25,000 nucleotides of DNA. It comes from Owenia fusiformis. Its lineage: Eukaryota > Annelida > Polychaeta > Sabellida > Oweniidae. Where the stretch lies: NCBI GenBank assembly GCA_903813345.2, contig CAIIXF020000249.1:1-25000 (forward strand). Reading direction: 5' to 3'. The notes beneath the pieces were generated by a model, which made no database searches, had not been told where the DNA came from, and was given only the letters and a program-made list of their open reading frames with translations. Of this stretch, positions 9,488 to 19,500 are shown piece after piece; position 1 is the first letter of the stretch; each line of letters begins with the position of its first letter. The position numbers and the translations under genes were made by a program.

Positions 9488-10417
9488 ATGTCAACGCTGA
9501 AAACGGTTGCAGTTGTAATACCTGTGTTGATTATATCATTAATATACGTTTGCGTCATCAGTCTCAGTGCGCGTCAACACATAGTTATAAATGATATCAA
9601 GCATAAACAGTCAAAACAAAACAGCATGGATGATGCGATAGAAACCAAACGTGATAAGAGTCAAGAGATGAGACCGACGTCACGGAGAAAGTTACAACTG
9701 TTAGACCCAGCGAAGAAAGGTCTTCATTCTCCGAAACAATTGTTGTTCAGCCATCTACCAAAGGCTGGGGGTAATGAGGTAAAATATATATTAGGAATGA
9801 CAGTTGGACAGAGAGGCTACCATCTTCAACGCGAAAATGGATCTCTGACGCCAATTCAAAAATCACAATTCTTTGTGATAGCCCAAGTGCGATCTCCGTG
9901 CAATTATTTACTTTCGCTATGGGCATTCGGCTCGGATGGAAAAGGAGGTTTTTACAATTCAATAAAAGATAAAAGTCTTTATGGGCGGACCCCACCGTAT
10001 AACAACAAACAGGACTTAGAGCGATTCACCAGGTGGTTACAAAACTACAAGCATATGTACTCAGAAAGATTAATGAGCAAATATTTCAGATTTGAAACGT
10101 GGAAAAAGGAGCCAGATTTGAACAACGCAGACTGTTGGGTTCACACTGAAATGCTAATTAGTGACTTGGTCAATTGTTTAAAGAGATATCAAAAACAGGG
10201 TGGTAAAGTGTCTTGGGAAAAATTTCATAAAGTATATTCAAATAGAAATCCTAGTACACATGTGAAGTGTGACAAATATTTCAATGATGAAAGGACGCAG
10301 CTTGTGATGGATTCAAACACGGATATGATAAGGTTATTCCGGTATGACACGTGCTGTACAGAAAACACGAACGCAACAATAACTGAACTTGCTGAACGAG
10401 CAAAGAAAGGCTCTTGA
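9488..10417 (+). CDS. Golgi-type sulfotransferase-like protein, single exon
   Basis: 309 aa in one exon. Residues 7-27 are a hydrophobic segment after a short N-terminus, giving type II membrane topology, followed by a polar stem (about 28-80). Residues 87-99 (FSHLPKAGGNEVK) match the 5'-phosphosulfate-binding loop of PAPS-dependent carbohydrate sulfotransferases, with K92 as the probable catalytic/binding lysine. Residues 130-143 (VIAQVRSPCNYLLS) match the 3'-phosphate-binding strand and helix, with R135 and S143 in the expected places. The family transfers sulfate from PAPS to glycans in the Golgi lumen; the acceptor cannot be told from sequence. At ~300 aa it has the usual size for the Sulfotransfer_2-like group. 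Odd points: G-G-N in place of the usual G-G-T in the 5' loop, and RSP rather than RDP. Lack of introns could mean an old retrocopy, but the frame is intact. A loose heparan-sulfate 2-O or uronyl sulfotransferase relationship is possible. Confidence 0.82.
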   Translation: MSTLKTVAVVIPVLIISLIYVCVISLSARQHIVINDIKHKQSKQNSMDDAIETKRDKSQEMRPTSRRKLQLLDPAKKGLHSPKQLLFSHLPKAGGNEVKYILGMTVGQRGYHLQRENGSLTPIQKSQFFVIAQVRSPCNYLLSLWAFGSDGKGGFYNSIKDKSLYGRTPPYNNKQDLERFTRWLQNYKHMYSERLMSKYFRFETWKKEPDLNNADCWVHTEMLISDLVNCLKRYQKQGGKVSWEKFHKVYSNRNPSTHVKCDKYFNDERTQLVMDSNTDMIRLFRYDTCCTENTNATITELAERAKKGS

Positions 10418-10767
10418 TTATTAAGAAAATTTGTTTCTAAATGTCATATTCTCTTATTATTCCTATATGGGAGTATACGTTGTACAAAGAGGCATTAGAG
10501 GGCTTGCATATAAAATCGAAACGCCAACCTATACGTATCGTCCATACAAATACATCGCTTAGATATTTTCCGTTCACGTTTAGGTTGTGAAAAACATTGC
10601 AAGCTTAAACTCCCTATTTGTTTTAATAATCCATGTAAATGAAATAAGAAAAGATGAGCATACATTTGAGAAAACAAGGGTCACAAGAATGCTGCAAACT
10701 GTCTAAGGGTTTAAAAATCTCATATTATAAAGTCTGCTAGATCCAAAGGTTTTTATAGTGCTAATTG

Positions 10768-10773
10768 AATAAA
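10768..10773 (+). promoter_or_regulatory. Candidate polyadenylation signal (AATAAA)
   Basis: A canonical AATAAA about 350 nt after the sulfotransferase-like stop codon. It would give a 3'UTR of ordinary length. No other signal lies closer. Confidence 0.35.
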
Positions 10774-10816
10774 GGTATTTTCGACATTTTGTAAGTAGAA
10801 AATGCTTGAAATCAGT

Positions 10817-10861
10817 TACTCATGGGCGTAGCGCCTGTTACGCCCAGTACGCCCGTGAGTA
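10817..10861. repeat. Hairpin with 14-bp arms, one mismatch
   Basis: TACTCATGGGCGTA (10817-10830) pairs with TACGCCCGTGAGTA (10848-10861) with one mismatch. A related inverted word (TACGCCCAGGTGAGTG) lies near 11213-11228, so the hairpin may be one end of a ~410-bp element whose other end has diverged. Confidence 0.5.
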
Positions 10862-11845
10862 CCAAATGAATTTGAAAAAATGAAAAACCTGATAAAATTC
10901 ATTAATTTGTTTGCACATTTATTGATGATTCTCTATTTGCATTTTAAACGATTAAGTTTTATTAGAAAAGAATTATTTAAAGTGGATAAAAACGCTCAGA
11001 TTGCATCAAATAGCGTCTTCGGAAATATTTCCAGAACGCCAAGATGCACGGCCTTAGGCCCAGCATTCAGACACCGGTGGGCGTACCAACTCAAAATGTA
11101 GCCTTGCGCTCACAGTTACATCTCGAATATAGTATCTAACATAAAAAATGAATTGAATACAAATTGAGAAATGTAATGTGAAATAAACAAATAGAAATAT
11201 GACCTTCATTACGCCCAGGTGAGTGTGAATGTATCATTTACATGTATATTTTACATTAATTTAAACATACAACATAAAACATCACATAAACTATTACATT
11301 GATCACTAGATGAGTAAATATCGAAGTAAACGAACATTTACCATTATTGAAAATTTGAATCACAAATGAACATTACATTCAAAAATAAATCAATTGTAAC
11401 ACAGTGCATTCGGACACTAATAGCTTTGCTCTTTATGCATACTGTGGTAATCATTACCAAGTTATTAGAAATTATCAGAAAACTGAATTTATCAATATGA
11501 CCCATTGTGAGATCAACAGCCTATACAATGTGTTAGAGTAGGCTCTGGTCAAGGCCAATGTAAAAGTAGTATTACCTCAATCTAGAATCTCACAGGTGAG
11601 AGACTTTCCATTGGGCCGAATCCTAGGAGTTCAAACACATTTCTGCAAATATCTGTTCCCATGGCAACAATTATGTAAATTACTTTTGTTACAATTGCTC
11701 ATCTTCTTTTTTGATTTTGAATTTGTAAAATTGTACATTATGTTTACAGATATGGTTTTAAGTTTCCACGGGGATTTAAAATAAATAAGAACTTGAATTA
11801 ATATTTTGCCATTTTACTTTGCGACACTCAATGCCCATCATTCAT
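10862..11845. other. Intergenic, no gene seen
   Basis: Very AT-rich; only short chance frames. Apart from the possible right end of the 10817 element near 11228, nothing stands out. Confidence 0.4.
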
Positions 11846-11945
11846 ACAAGGCATTAACATGCAAAATGTCACCACCTGTCATTTGTTACAGACGCCGAAC
11901 ACTAACCACTGAGCACGATCAACAAAATGTGGCTGACATTAGTTG
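11846..11945. repeat. Dispersed repeat, copy 1
   Basis: Begins ACAAGGCATTAACATGCAAA and continues with 'gtcaccacctgtcatttgttacagacgc'-like sequence. The same family occurs at 14649-14752 and 18736-18853. This copy is the most diverged in its second half. Confidence 0.7.
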
Positions 11946-13493
11946 GGAGCTAACATAAATATATACATTTTACCTTTCCTCAGAGATGAAGACACAAAAT
12001 CAAACAAAAGATACATATTAAGTTTTAAAATTGATTTATTAGTTTTACTAGTTCTTAAAGAACAGATTCACATCAATGCATTGTATGTTGCTTCAATAAA
12101 TAAATTACATATTAATGTTGTTAAAGGGACTTACTTTTGATACACATATAATAACACACTTCCCAGTTAGTTTTACATACGTATACAGACAACAGAGGTC
12201 CTTAAGGGAGTTATAATGCACAAATTGTCTCTTAATATATCTACCTATAGGTAGTGATATTCCGCTACCAAGGAGTGATATTCCAGTTATTGCAAAATAA
12301 ATTTCAAAACAGTTATTGAAAAACTTAATCCATTTAAGGATTAACCCCCTCCTATAATGAAAGCTAACTTTTAATTTATACACCAATATTGCTAAATAAT
12401 ATTTTTAATTAAATGGAACATGGGATTCTAAATTATGGCTTGGTCCAGATTCCTAAGGTCTCAGAAATGTACACACAACACCGTATACATAATTTTAACA
12501 AACTAATGCAAAATATAAATAAACAAAGCTTGTCTTTTTGAACCAAGTCACTTTTCAATTGTTTCAATTTTAATCATATTGACTGACCCTAGAAGATTGA
12601 TGTACTTATAAACTTGGTTATCAAGCCATATATTATATATTTACAGATATTAAATAAGTTAAATTAGCTACGTTGTTATAATTCAGCATAGCAATTAATG
12701 TAAGACCAATTCAAAAAAATTAATTATTTGTTTAGTAAGCCTTCCTAAAACTGTATGACATTACTATTACTTTTCAAGAATTTAGGGATTTTGCCTCCTT
12801 ATTGCAAATGTTTCTCTATGAATTCTAAACAAGAGAAATTCTTGAAGGAAACCAAATATTTTTGTAATCTCTCAAGTCATATATTATTCGTTTCTAAATA
12901 CCATATTCTCTCCAATTCTCCCAAATTGAGAAATAAAAGGGGTAATATATTGAGAGATTCCATAATTATCAATCGATATCTTGTTGTGTAAATAATGAAA
13001 ACTAACGCATTAAACTTGGTCTTTTCATGAGACCATATTCCTTAAAAAAGTTGCATGTGAGCCCATTGGAAATGTGCGGTCATTAGAGAGAATACAGTAT
13101 TAGTTTTTTAGAATATTTTACTACAAAGTTTCAGTCAGGGGACAGTCTCCTATACTAAACTTTAATTGTAGGTTATCAGTAATTACTAATACTTATACAT
13201 TTTACTAAAAAAGTTATTATCTGCAGTAAAATTCTTTACTGCAATGTCCTATATTTGAAAATATACTGCATATTGGGGAAACACACAGCTGAATCCGAGC
13301 TAGCTCTAAAATGGGAAAACAGACTGCTGAATCCTAGCTGGCTCTGAATTAAATACCATCATGAATCTAGTATAATCTATCATCAGATTAGATAAGATTG
13401 AGCTATGAAATAACCACTTCACTATCCATAAATAACAAGTTCATACAATAAGGGGTGATAATTTCAGCATGTCTAGTCTCAACTGCCTAAAGT
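11946..13493. other. Region beyond the FNIP stop (3'UTR or intergenic)
   Basis: AT-rich. The FNIP 3'UTR must begin at 13493 on the minus strand. No AATAAA is seen near the stop; an ATTAAA variant (minus strand, 13161-13166) lies ~330 nt downstream and is the nearest candidate. A 14-bp palindrome (CTACCTATAGGTAG) sits at 12241-12254, next to two direct copies of AGTGATATTCC. Confidence 0.4.
13276..13349. repeat. Two-copy tandem duplication, 37-bp unit
   Basis: 13276-13312 and 13313-13349 share GGGAAA, CTGAATCC and AGCTnGCTCT words in the same spacing. It lies just downstream of the FNIP stop, probably inside its 3'UTR. Confidence 0.65.
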
Positions 13494-13575
13494 TTACTGA
13501 AGAAGGCCAATGTTGAGATTTGGGGAGTGGGTTCCGGCAACGGCTAAGAGGACAGGAAGGTCACTTTGGTCACAC
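13494..13575 (-). CDS. FNIP: FNIP last coding exon
   Basis: 82 nt including the TAA stop. Acceptor TTCCAG before 13575. Encodes [20 protein letters not shown] then NIGLLQ; vertebrates end '[25 protein letters not shown]'. It is too short to be picked up as a standalone open frame and was found through the family signature. Confidence 0.92.
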
Positions 13576-16500
13576 CTGGAATCAGAAATCATAAGTTTAT
13601 AAGATACGATTCATAGGCACTTTTGCCTGTTATCGATCAGTTACAGGAACCTTATAGTCCTAAGTAGAATAATCAACATTGGTTTGTTTGTTTAGTTGTT
13701 TATTAGTATATATTTTTATTTGTTGAAACCGACAAATCCCTATATTGTTAACAAGACTAGGAGAACTTTTTGAAAAATTGTCATAGTTTTAGCATGTTAA
13801 ATTGCTCACAAAACTGTTTTTTAAAATACCCAAACCAAACAATTGATGAAAGTATCCTGGTCTAATTAATTTGCAATAATTCTGAAAATGTGATTTTTCC
13901 TATTCAATGAAACTTACAACTTGTGGTTGGGACATTAATGAGACTGATCTCAAAAACAACAAATATATGGAAAGATAAGTATGTATTTAAATAACATGGG
14001 AAACATTTAACTAATTGGACTTACCCGAGAATAGTGGTGAGATCTTTCAAATGTGTTCTTTTGTTTGTCTTCAGATATTCAGCTAATGTCTTACTCTTGA
14101 AGTAAATTTCTTGGAGACAGTCTTCCAAATGCATCAAGCACTGAAGTAAAAAAAAAATGAGAGAAAATATATAATCAAGGAGAATGCTGACAATGATCAA
14201 TAACAATTGGCCATACATATATAATTTGGGGATAAGTTTGAGTTTTGTTCATTTTTGTAATCTAACACTTATATCTAAAATCAGCGGTTCTGGTAAGCTT
14301 CAGACTTAAACATGATAATTGGATATTTAAGATTATAAGATCTAATTCTTGACAATTTCAGAATAAGAAAGAGTTATTATGAATGTGTCCTTACAAATTC
14401 TGGAGGCATCTTCATTGAGCACATGTGCCGGGTGGACTCAACGAGGCTTAAGATCATCTGTGACGGCATAACCTCTGTCACAGTTTGTCGTCCACGTACC
14501 ATTTGACTGTGTGACATCACTTTTACTTTGCTGTAACCCAAATAATATGTTTTGGAAATCATTGCATCATAAAATAAAATTAGTCTGTTTTCTTAATCGT
14601 TGCACATAAATCTGAGTAATCTCATTTGTCAGATTCCTTTTAAGTTCTAAACATGCAAACTGTCACCACTCGCCATTTGTTACAGACGCAGAGTACAGTC
14701 CACAAAAAAGGTTGGAGACTTGAATTATATTTCACCATTTCTGGTGGTGACATTAAAGTACAATTTCACATACCATTTATCAGTATCTCCAATGACACAT
14801 AACGCTTCTACAGCAGGCTCATCCAAAACAGGATGTTGCGCCGACATCGCCAAATCATTCATCAAACGACCTTCAAATTTGGTATCGCTTGTACCATGCA
14901 GAACAAAATCCGACATATAGTGATCGGAGTACCCTGCGAGTAACGAGTGCCCAAAGTTTGTTTCAATTTGCTGCATTGTTGTTTCGTCCTGATCAGACAT
15001 CGGCATCGGAAGTTCACGGAGATTAAGAAATGGGTCATTATCTTCAGACATATAGCTCTGTGTGCTGACGGAAGATAGGTGGCGCCTCCTGGTGTTGTCA
15101 GTTGGAGTCCCAGTTCTATTAACAAGAGAATGATAAATAAAAAATTATTGGCTGTTTGACATTTATATCTGATTGTGACAAACATACAAAGAATTTTAAA
15201 ACAATTTTATTTGTGTTGGGCCCTTGTTTACTTTGAGAAAAAATTAAAATCAAACAATAAAATAATACTATCTGCTCTAAACACTTGCAAAATGCAAGAA
15301 AAAAATACATGTATGAATAATAATCCCAGCCACATACCTATAAAGGGAAATACAAAAATAGCTTTACCTCAGACGTGCAATTGTTGGATCCACACTAGTA
15401 CTCCTCTCAAGTCGTTTCCCACTTCCAGGGGTCTGGACTATTCCTGGCGTCATTGTTGCTGTAGAATCTTCACTGTCTTGTCTACAAGGGGTCTTCACAG
15501 ATTTTGAGCTACTAAGGGGTCTTTGAGAACCCTGACTGTTTATATCACTATTAGTCGTGTCTTTAATATTGGGCTGAATGTGTAAAGATAATCCCTCAAG
15601 TTTTCTCGATTGAACTGTAGATTGTTTAGCTTGTAAGGCATTGTTTTCAATAACTGTAGATACATTTAGTTCTGAAGGCCTCTTTGGTCCTGCATGTAGT
15701 AAAACTGGCTCATCAGTATTATCATTGATAACATTTTCAATATGTTTGCCATTGGGCAAAGTGTATGTTTCATTTTCATGTGACCCGTATCCTTTATCAG
15801 TATCTGGGGGTTCCAGCTCCTTGTGCTTTTCAAAGGGCTTAAAGACCCCAGATTTGACTGCATTGTTTTTGAGACTAGAAGAACACACATCGTCAGTGAC
15901 TGTGCTTATGAGGTTCACACGTGCAAAGTTTTGCACAGGATTTTCCAGTGCTTTAGGTTTGACGATTTCATGAACTGGTGGCACGTCTTCAAAATATTCA
16001 TCAAACATGCCCTCTTTTGATGGGAATCGAAAGTAAAGTGGAATCCGCCGATCAGTGTTCGACAGCACCACATCTGAACCATCAACAGAGACATCTTTAG
16101 GTTTCACTATATTGTCATGAAAATAGGATTTATTTCCAATATTGTTTGTTCTACCCAGATTTTCATTAATAGAAGTCAATTCACCGTCAATTTCATTTTC
16201 AAACCCTGTTTGTTTTTTATGGAGCTTCGCTTGAAGATTTTCCCGAATTTCAGCAGCTGATTTCCCAATGTGCCTAATTTTTAAAACGTTCCTTGTTTCA
16301 GCAATGTCATTTTCAGCTAATTTACAAATGTCTGAATTTTCTTGGGGATCAATCATTTTGTTTTCCAACAGGCCAGCTTGATTTACTGTTTTCACATTTT
16401 GCACATTGTTCAATTCTTCAGATTTATTTTGGGGACATTTTAACACTTCTTGGGGACTTTTTGTCCTCATGAGAGCCTTGACTTTATCTTGAATATCTCT

Positions 16501-19500
16501 TAAAGGCTCACAGTTATCTTCAAAATTACTTCGCATGTTTGTACAATTATTGCAAATGTTTGTTTCTTCAGTTATGCTGTTCTCTTTATTATTACATTGT
16601 CCTCCTGTATGGCACTTCGATTGAGCAATTTTATTAAACCCATGTTCTTGTTTACTATGATTACTACTGGGCCCTGAATCTGTATATTTAAGATCATATC
16701 CAGGTTCATGATTCTGTAGCATACCATGTGGCCCTGAATCAGTATATGTATTGTTTGTTTCAGTGGTAATTGAATCACCTGTCTTGCTTACTCCTGATTG
16801 AAGATATAAATCTATTTTAAGATCATCCTGATTCAGATCTGGGTAAAGATGTGAGCCACCACATAGTTGTGAACCAACACACAGTGGTGAACTAGTAAGA
16901 GTTCGAACACTCTCTGAGGTTGTATTATGACTATTTCCGTAATATTCATGTGGCGTGTCATGACTAGTCTCAAACTGCAGATCGTCATTTGGGCTAAAAT
17001 CGTCGATAATATCATCTGTTTCTTCATACAATCTCTGTTCAAGGACCTCCTGAACCTCGCTACATCGGATAAAATAGCTGAGGATATACAGCAGCTTGCA
17101 AACTAAATCAGCACGTTTGCCGACAATCACAGTTCGAGAAAGTTTTGCAGGGAATCCTATAGCCCCATATAAGTCCCCTAGCTGTGCCCATAATGGATTG
17201 TAGGGATGCGACTTGGCCAGTGTATCCAGCTAAAACATTGTGATACAAATGATAACAAATCAATTTTCACATTTGGTCATTCAACAATATCATTTCCATT
17301 CTGATATACACATAGTATTTTGCACTCTTAACTGAGTCATTCATTTGAAGATTTTACTATCATTTTATAATATAAACTAATTGTTGGAATGCTTTACATT
17401 TGTCAGTATAATTTTTATTCATTTGATTTATTCAATTTCATCAAGTCAAAATAGTGTTGATACACATGGACATAAGATGCCCATAAAAGGAAAAATCAGT
17501 GCTTACAGGAATAATTTCACAAAAAAATTCAATATTCAGAAAATGTGGATGCAAGAAAATTGTAAAACATATTTAATTTTTTCTATTTCTTATTTTATGT
17601 AATATGTACCCACCCATTTTGCTGTGTGTTTATCATTATAGGTGACACTAGGAGCAGCTCCCGCAGGTGTTACCGTAGGAACCCAAGCAAGATGATTTGT
17701 CAAAACACCCGTCAGCAGTGTACTTATGAAACTGAAAAAAAAAACAAGGAACCAAATTAACAAAAATTAATTCTCAAACATACTAATAATGGAGATGGGT
17801 GGAGCAAGCAAGGAATAAAATAGAAGGAATATACGAGGGTTGTCCCAGAAGTAATGCACTATATGCTTGTGCAAACAGAGATGTACAACCATGAGAATCA
17901 AGATTTTCGATCAAATATGAATACAAAGTCAGATGTAGAAATATCCAAATCCAACTGGAACTGATAAAGTCGACTCATTTTTTGTGCTAGATGACATTAA
18001 ATATCAAAGAATTATGACAAATTACACCAGAACTGTTGGATTTTCTAGAAAATAGGCACATAGAATAGACAGAATGTTGAGAGAAAAATATTGTTTAAAT
18101 AGTAACTAAATAGTCAACTTTTCCAGGGTTTGTTGACCCATTTAAGATTTAAGAGTGATTGAAACAATGACTGAACAGAAATCTCGAGCACACACTATAA
18201 CACGATCCCCTGACAAAAAGTCATGTGATTTACACTGTATATGTAATTGAGTCATGTGATGCACCCCAAGGTAAGGGGTCATCTCAAAGTTCAAGAAACT
18301 ATCAAAAGGCTATTGAACAATTTCAAATTGACTCATGTATGAAACTTTGTGAGGACTTAATACATCCCTTGAAATATTACATTCACCATGATATATTTTT
18401 ATCAGTTAGCATGTTAAAAAACAGTTTCATTTTAGGATTTTTGTGTTTCTAGATTTTGATACGATCCCTAAGCCTTGGGAAGCATAATAAATTAATTATT
18501 TTAATCCATTCACTTAAATTTAGAATAAAGTTAGACCTTGAACGTAATTAATAATAATTATACCTGTATGTCACAAGACCAATAAAACTTGCATAAGTTA
18601 AAGTTTAAAATGCACATGTATTGCAACTTTTTCTGAACTGCCAAACTTTTTAACAAGCATGATTCACAAGATGATAATTAACATGTAATAATCATCAAGG
18701 AAGGTCTCACATGCAAAGTGCACATGACCAACTTTACAAGGCATTAACATGTAAAATGTCACTACCTGCCATTTGTGACAGGCACCAAAATGCCAAACAC
18801 CATCCACAAAAAAGGTTGGAGACGATAACAATATGTCAAACACTATGGTGACAAAATAATCAAGAGAGCTGCAGCTTTTAATGTTGTAATTTTATGTAGA
18901 ATTACAATGTTTGTAAACCCAGTCAATTAAGACATAATACATTTCTACTTTTTCAAAATATTTTACTCCAATGTGTTGGGTAGACATTTTAAGAGGCTAT
19001 AATCATATAGATATAATATTGTTTGATTTTGTCTCGTGGCTTGATAGTCAATTGTTAAATAAACAAATCTATTTGTTTATGAGGAGTTCACTTGAGATTT
19101 GAGCCCCAGATGTCAGACATGTGATTGTTTCTCACTTTAAGAGGCCTTCTTTCACACTACTTTGTCTTAAGTTTTTAATTTAATTTACAATCAGGGACAG
19201 TTTTGGAAATTACTGAGAAAAGATTGTGTATAAATTTTTGCCATTTCAAAAGTGTTATCCTTACTATAATGGTTAAGTTTTAGAAATTATTGAGAAAATA
19301 TTTCAAATCTGACAAAATTGAGCCAAAAATGACAGTCATGAAAACACTGAAGAGCATTTCTGTAACCTAAACTTATTGTAGCTTTTTCCAGTGTAACCCA
19401 TAATCATAATCCCTATGGTATCCACAATTCCCACAGTATCCATGATTCCCTAACATCTCCATGACAACCAATATAATGAAGGATCAACATATCACAAAAG

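Noticed and set aside
12105-12386. 93-aa minus-strand frame
   Set aside because: No conserved pattern, very AT-rich, and not joined to any splice-compatible neighbour.
14774-14783. Alternative donor after TGG-TAT that would keep the conserved Trp
   Set aside because: It would leave the exon in a phase that the next exon (acceptor before 14530) cannot continue without an immediate frame break.
14725-15051. Possible separate small gene starting at the ATG at 15051
   Set aside because: The sequence is the conserved FNIP C-terminal core. The frame continues upstream to a proper splice acceptor at 15115, so the ATG is internal.
17381-17602. 73-aa plus-strand frame in a FNIP intron
   Set aside because: Chance AT-rich frame without similarity, antisense to the FNIP transcription unit.
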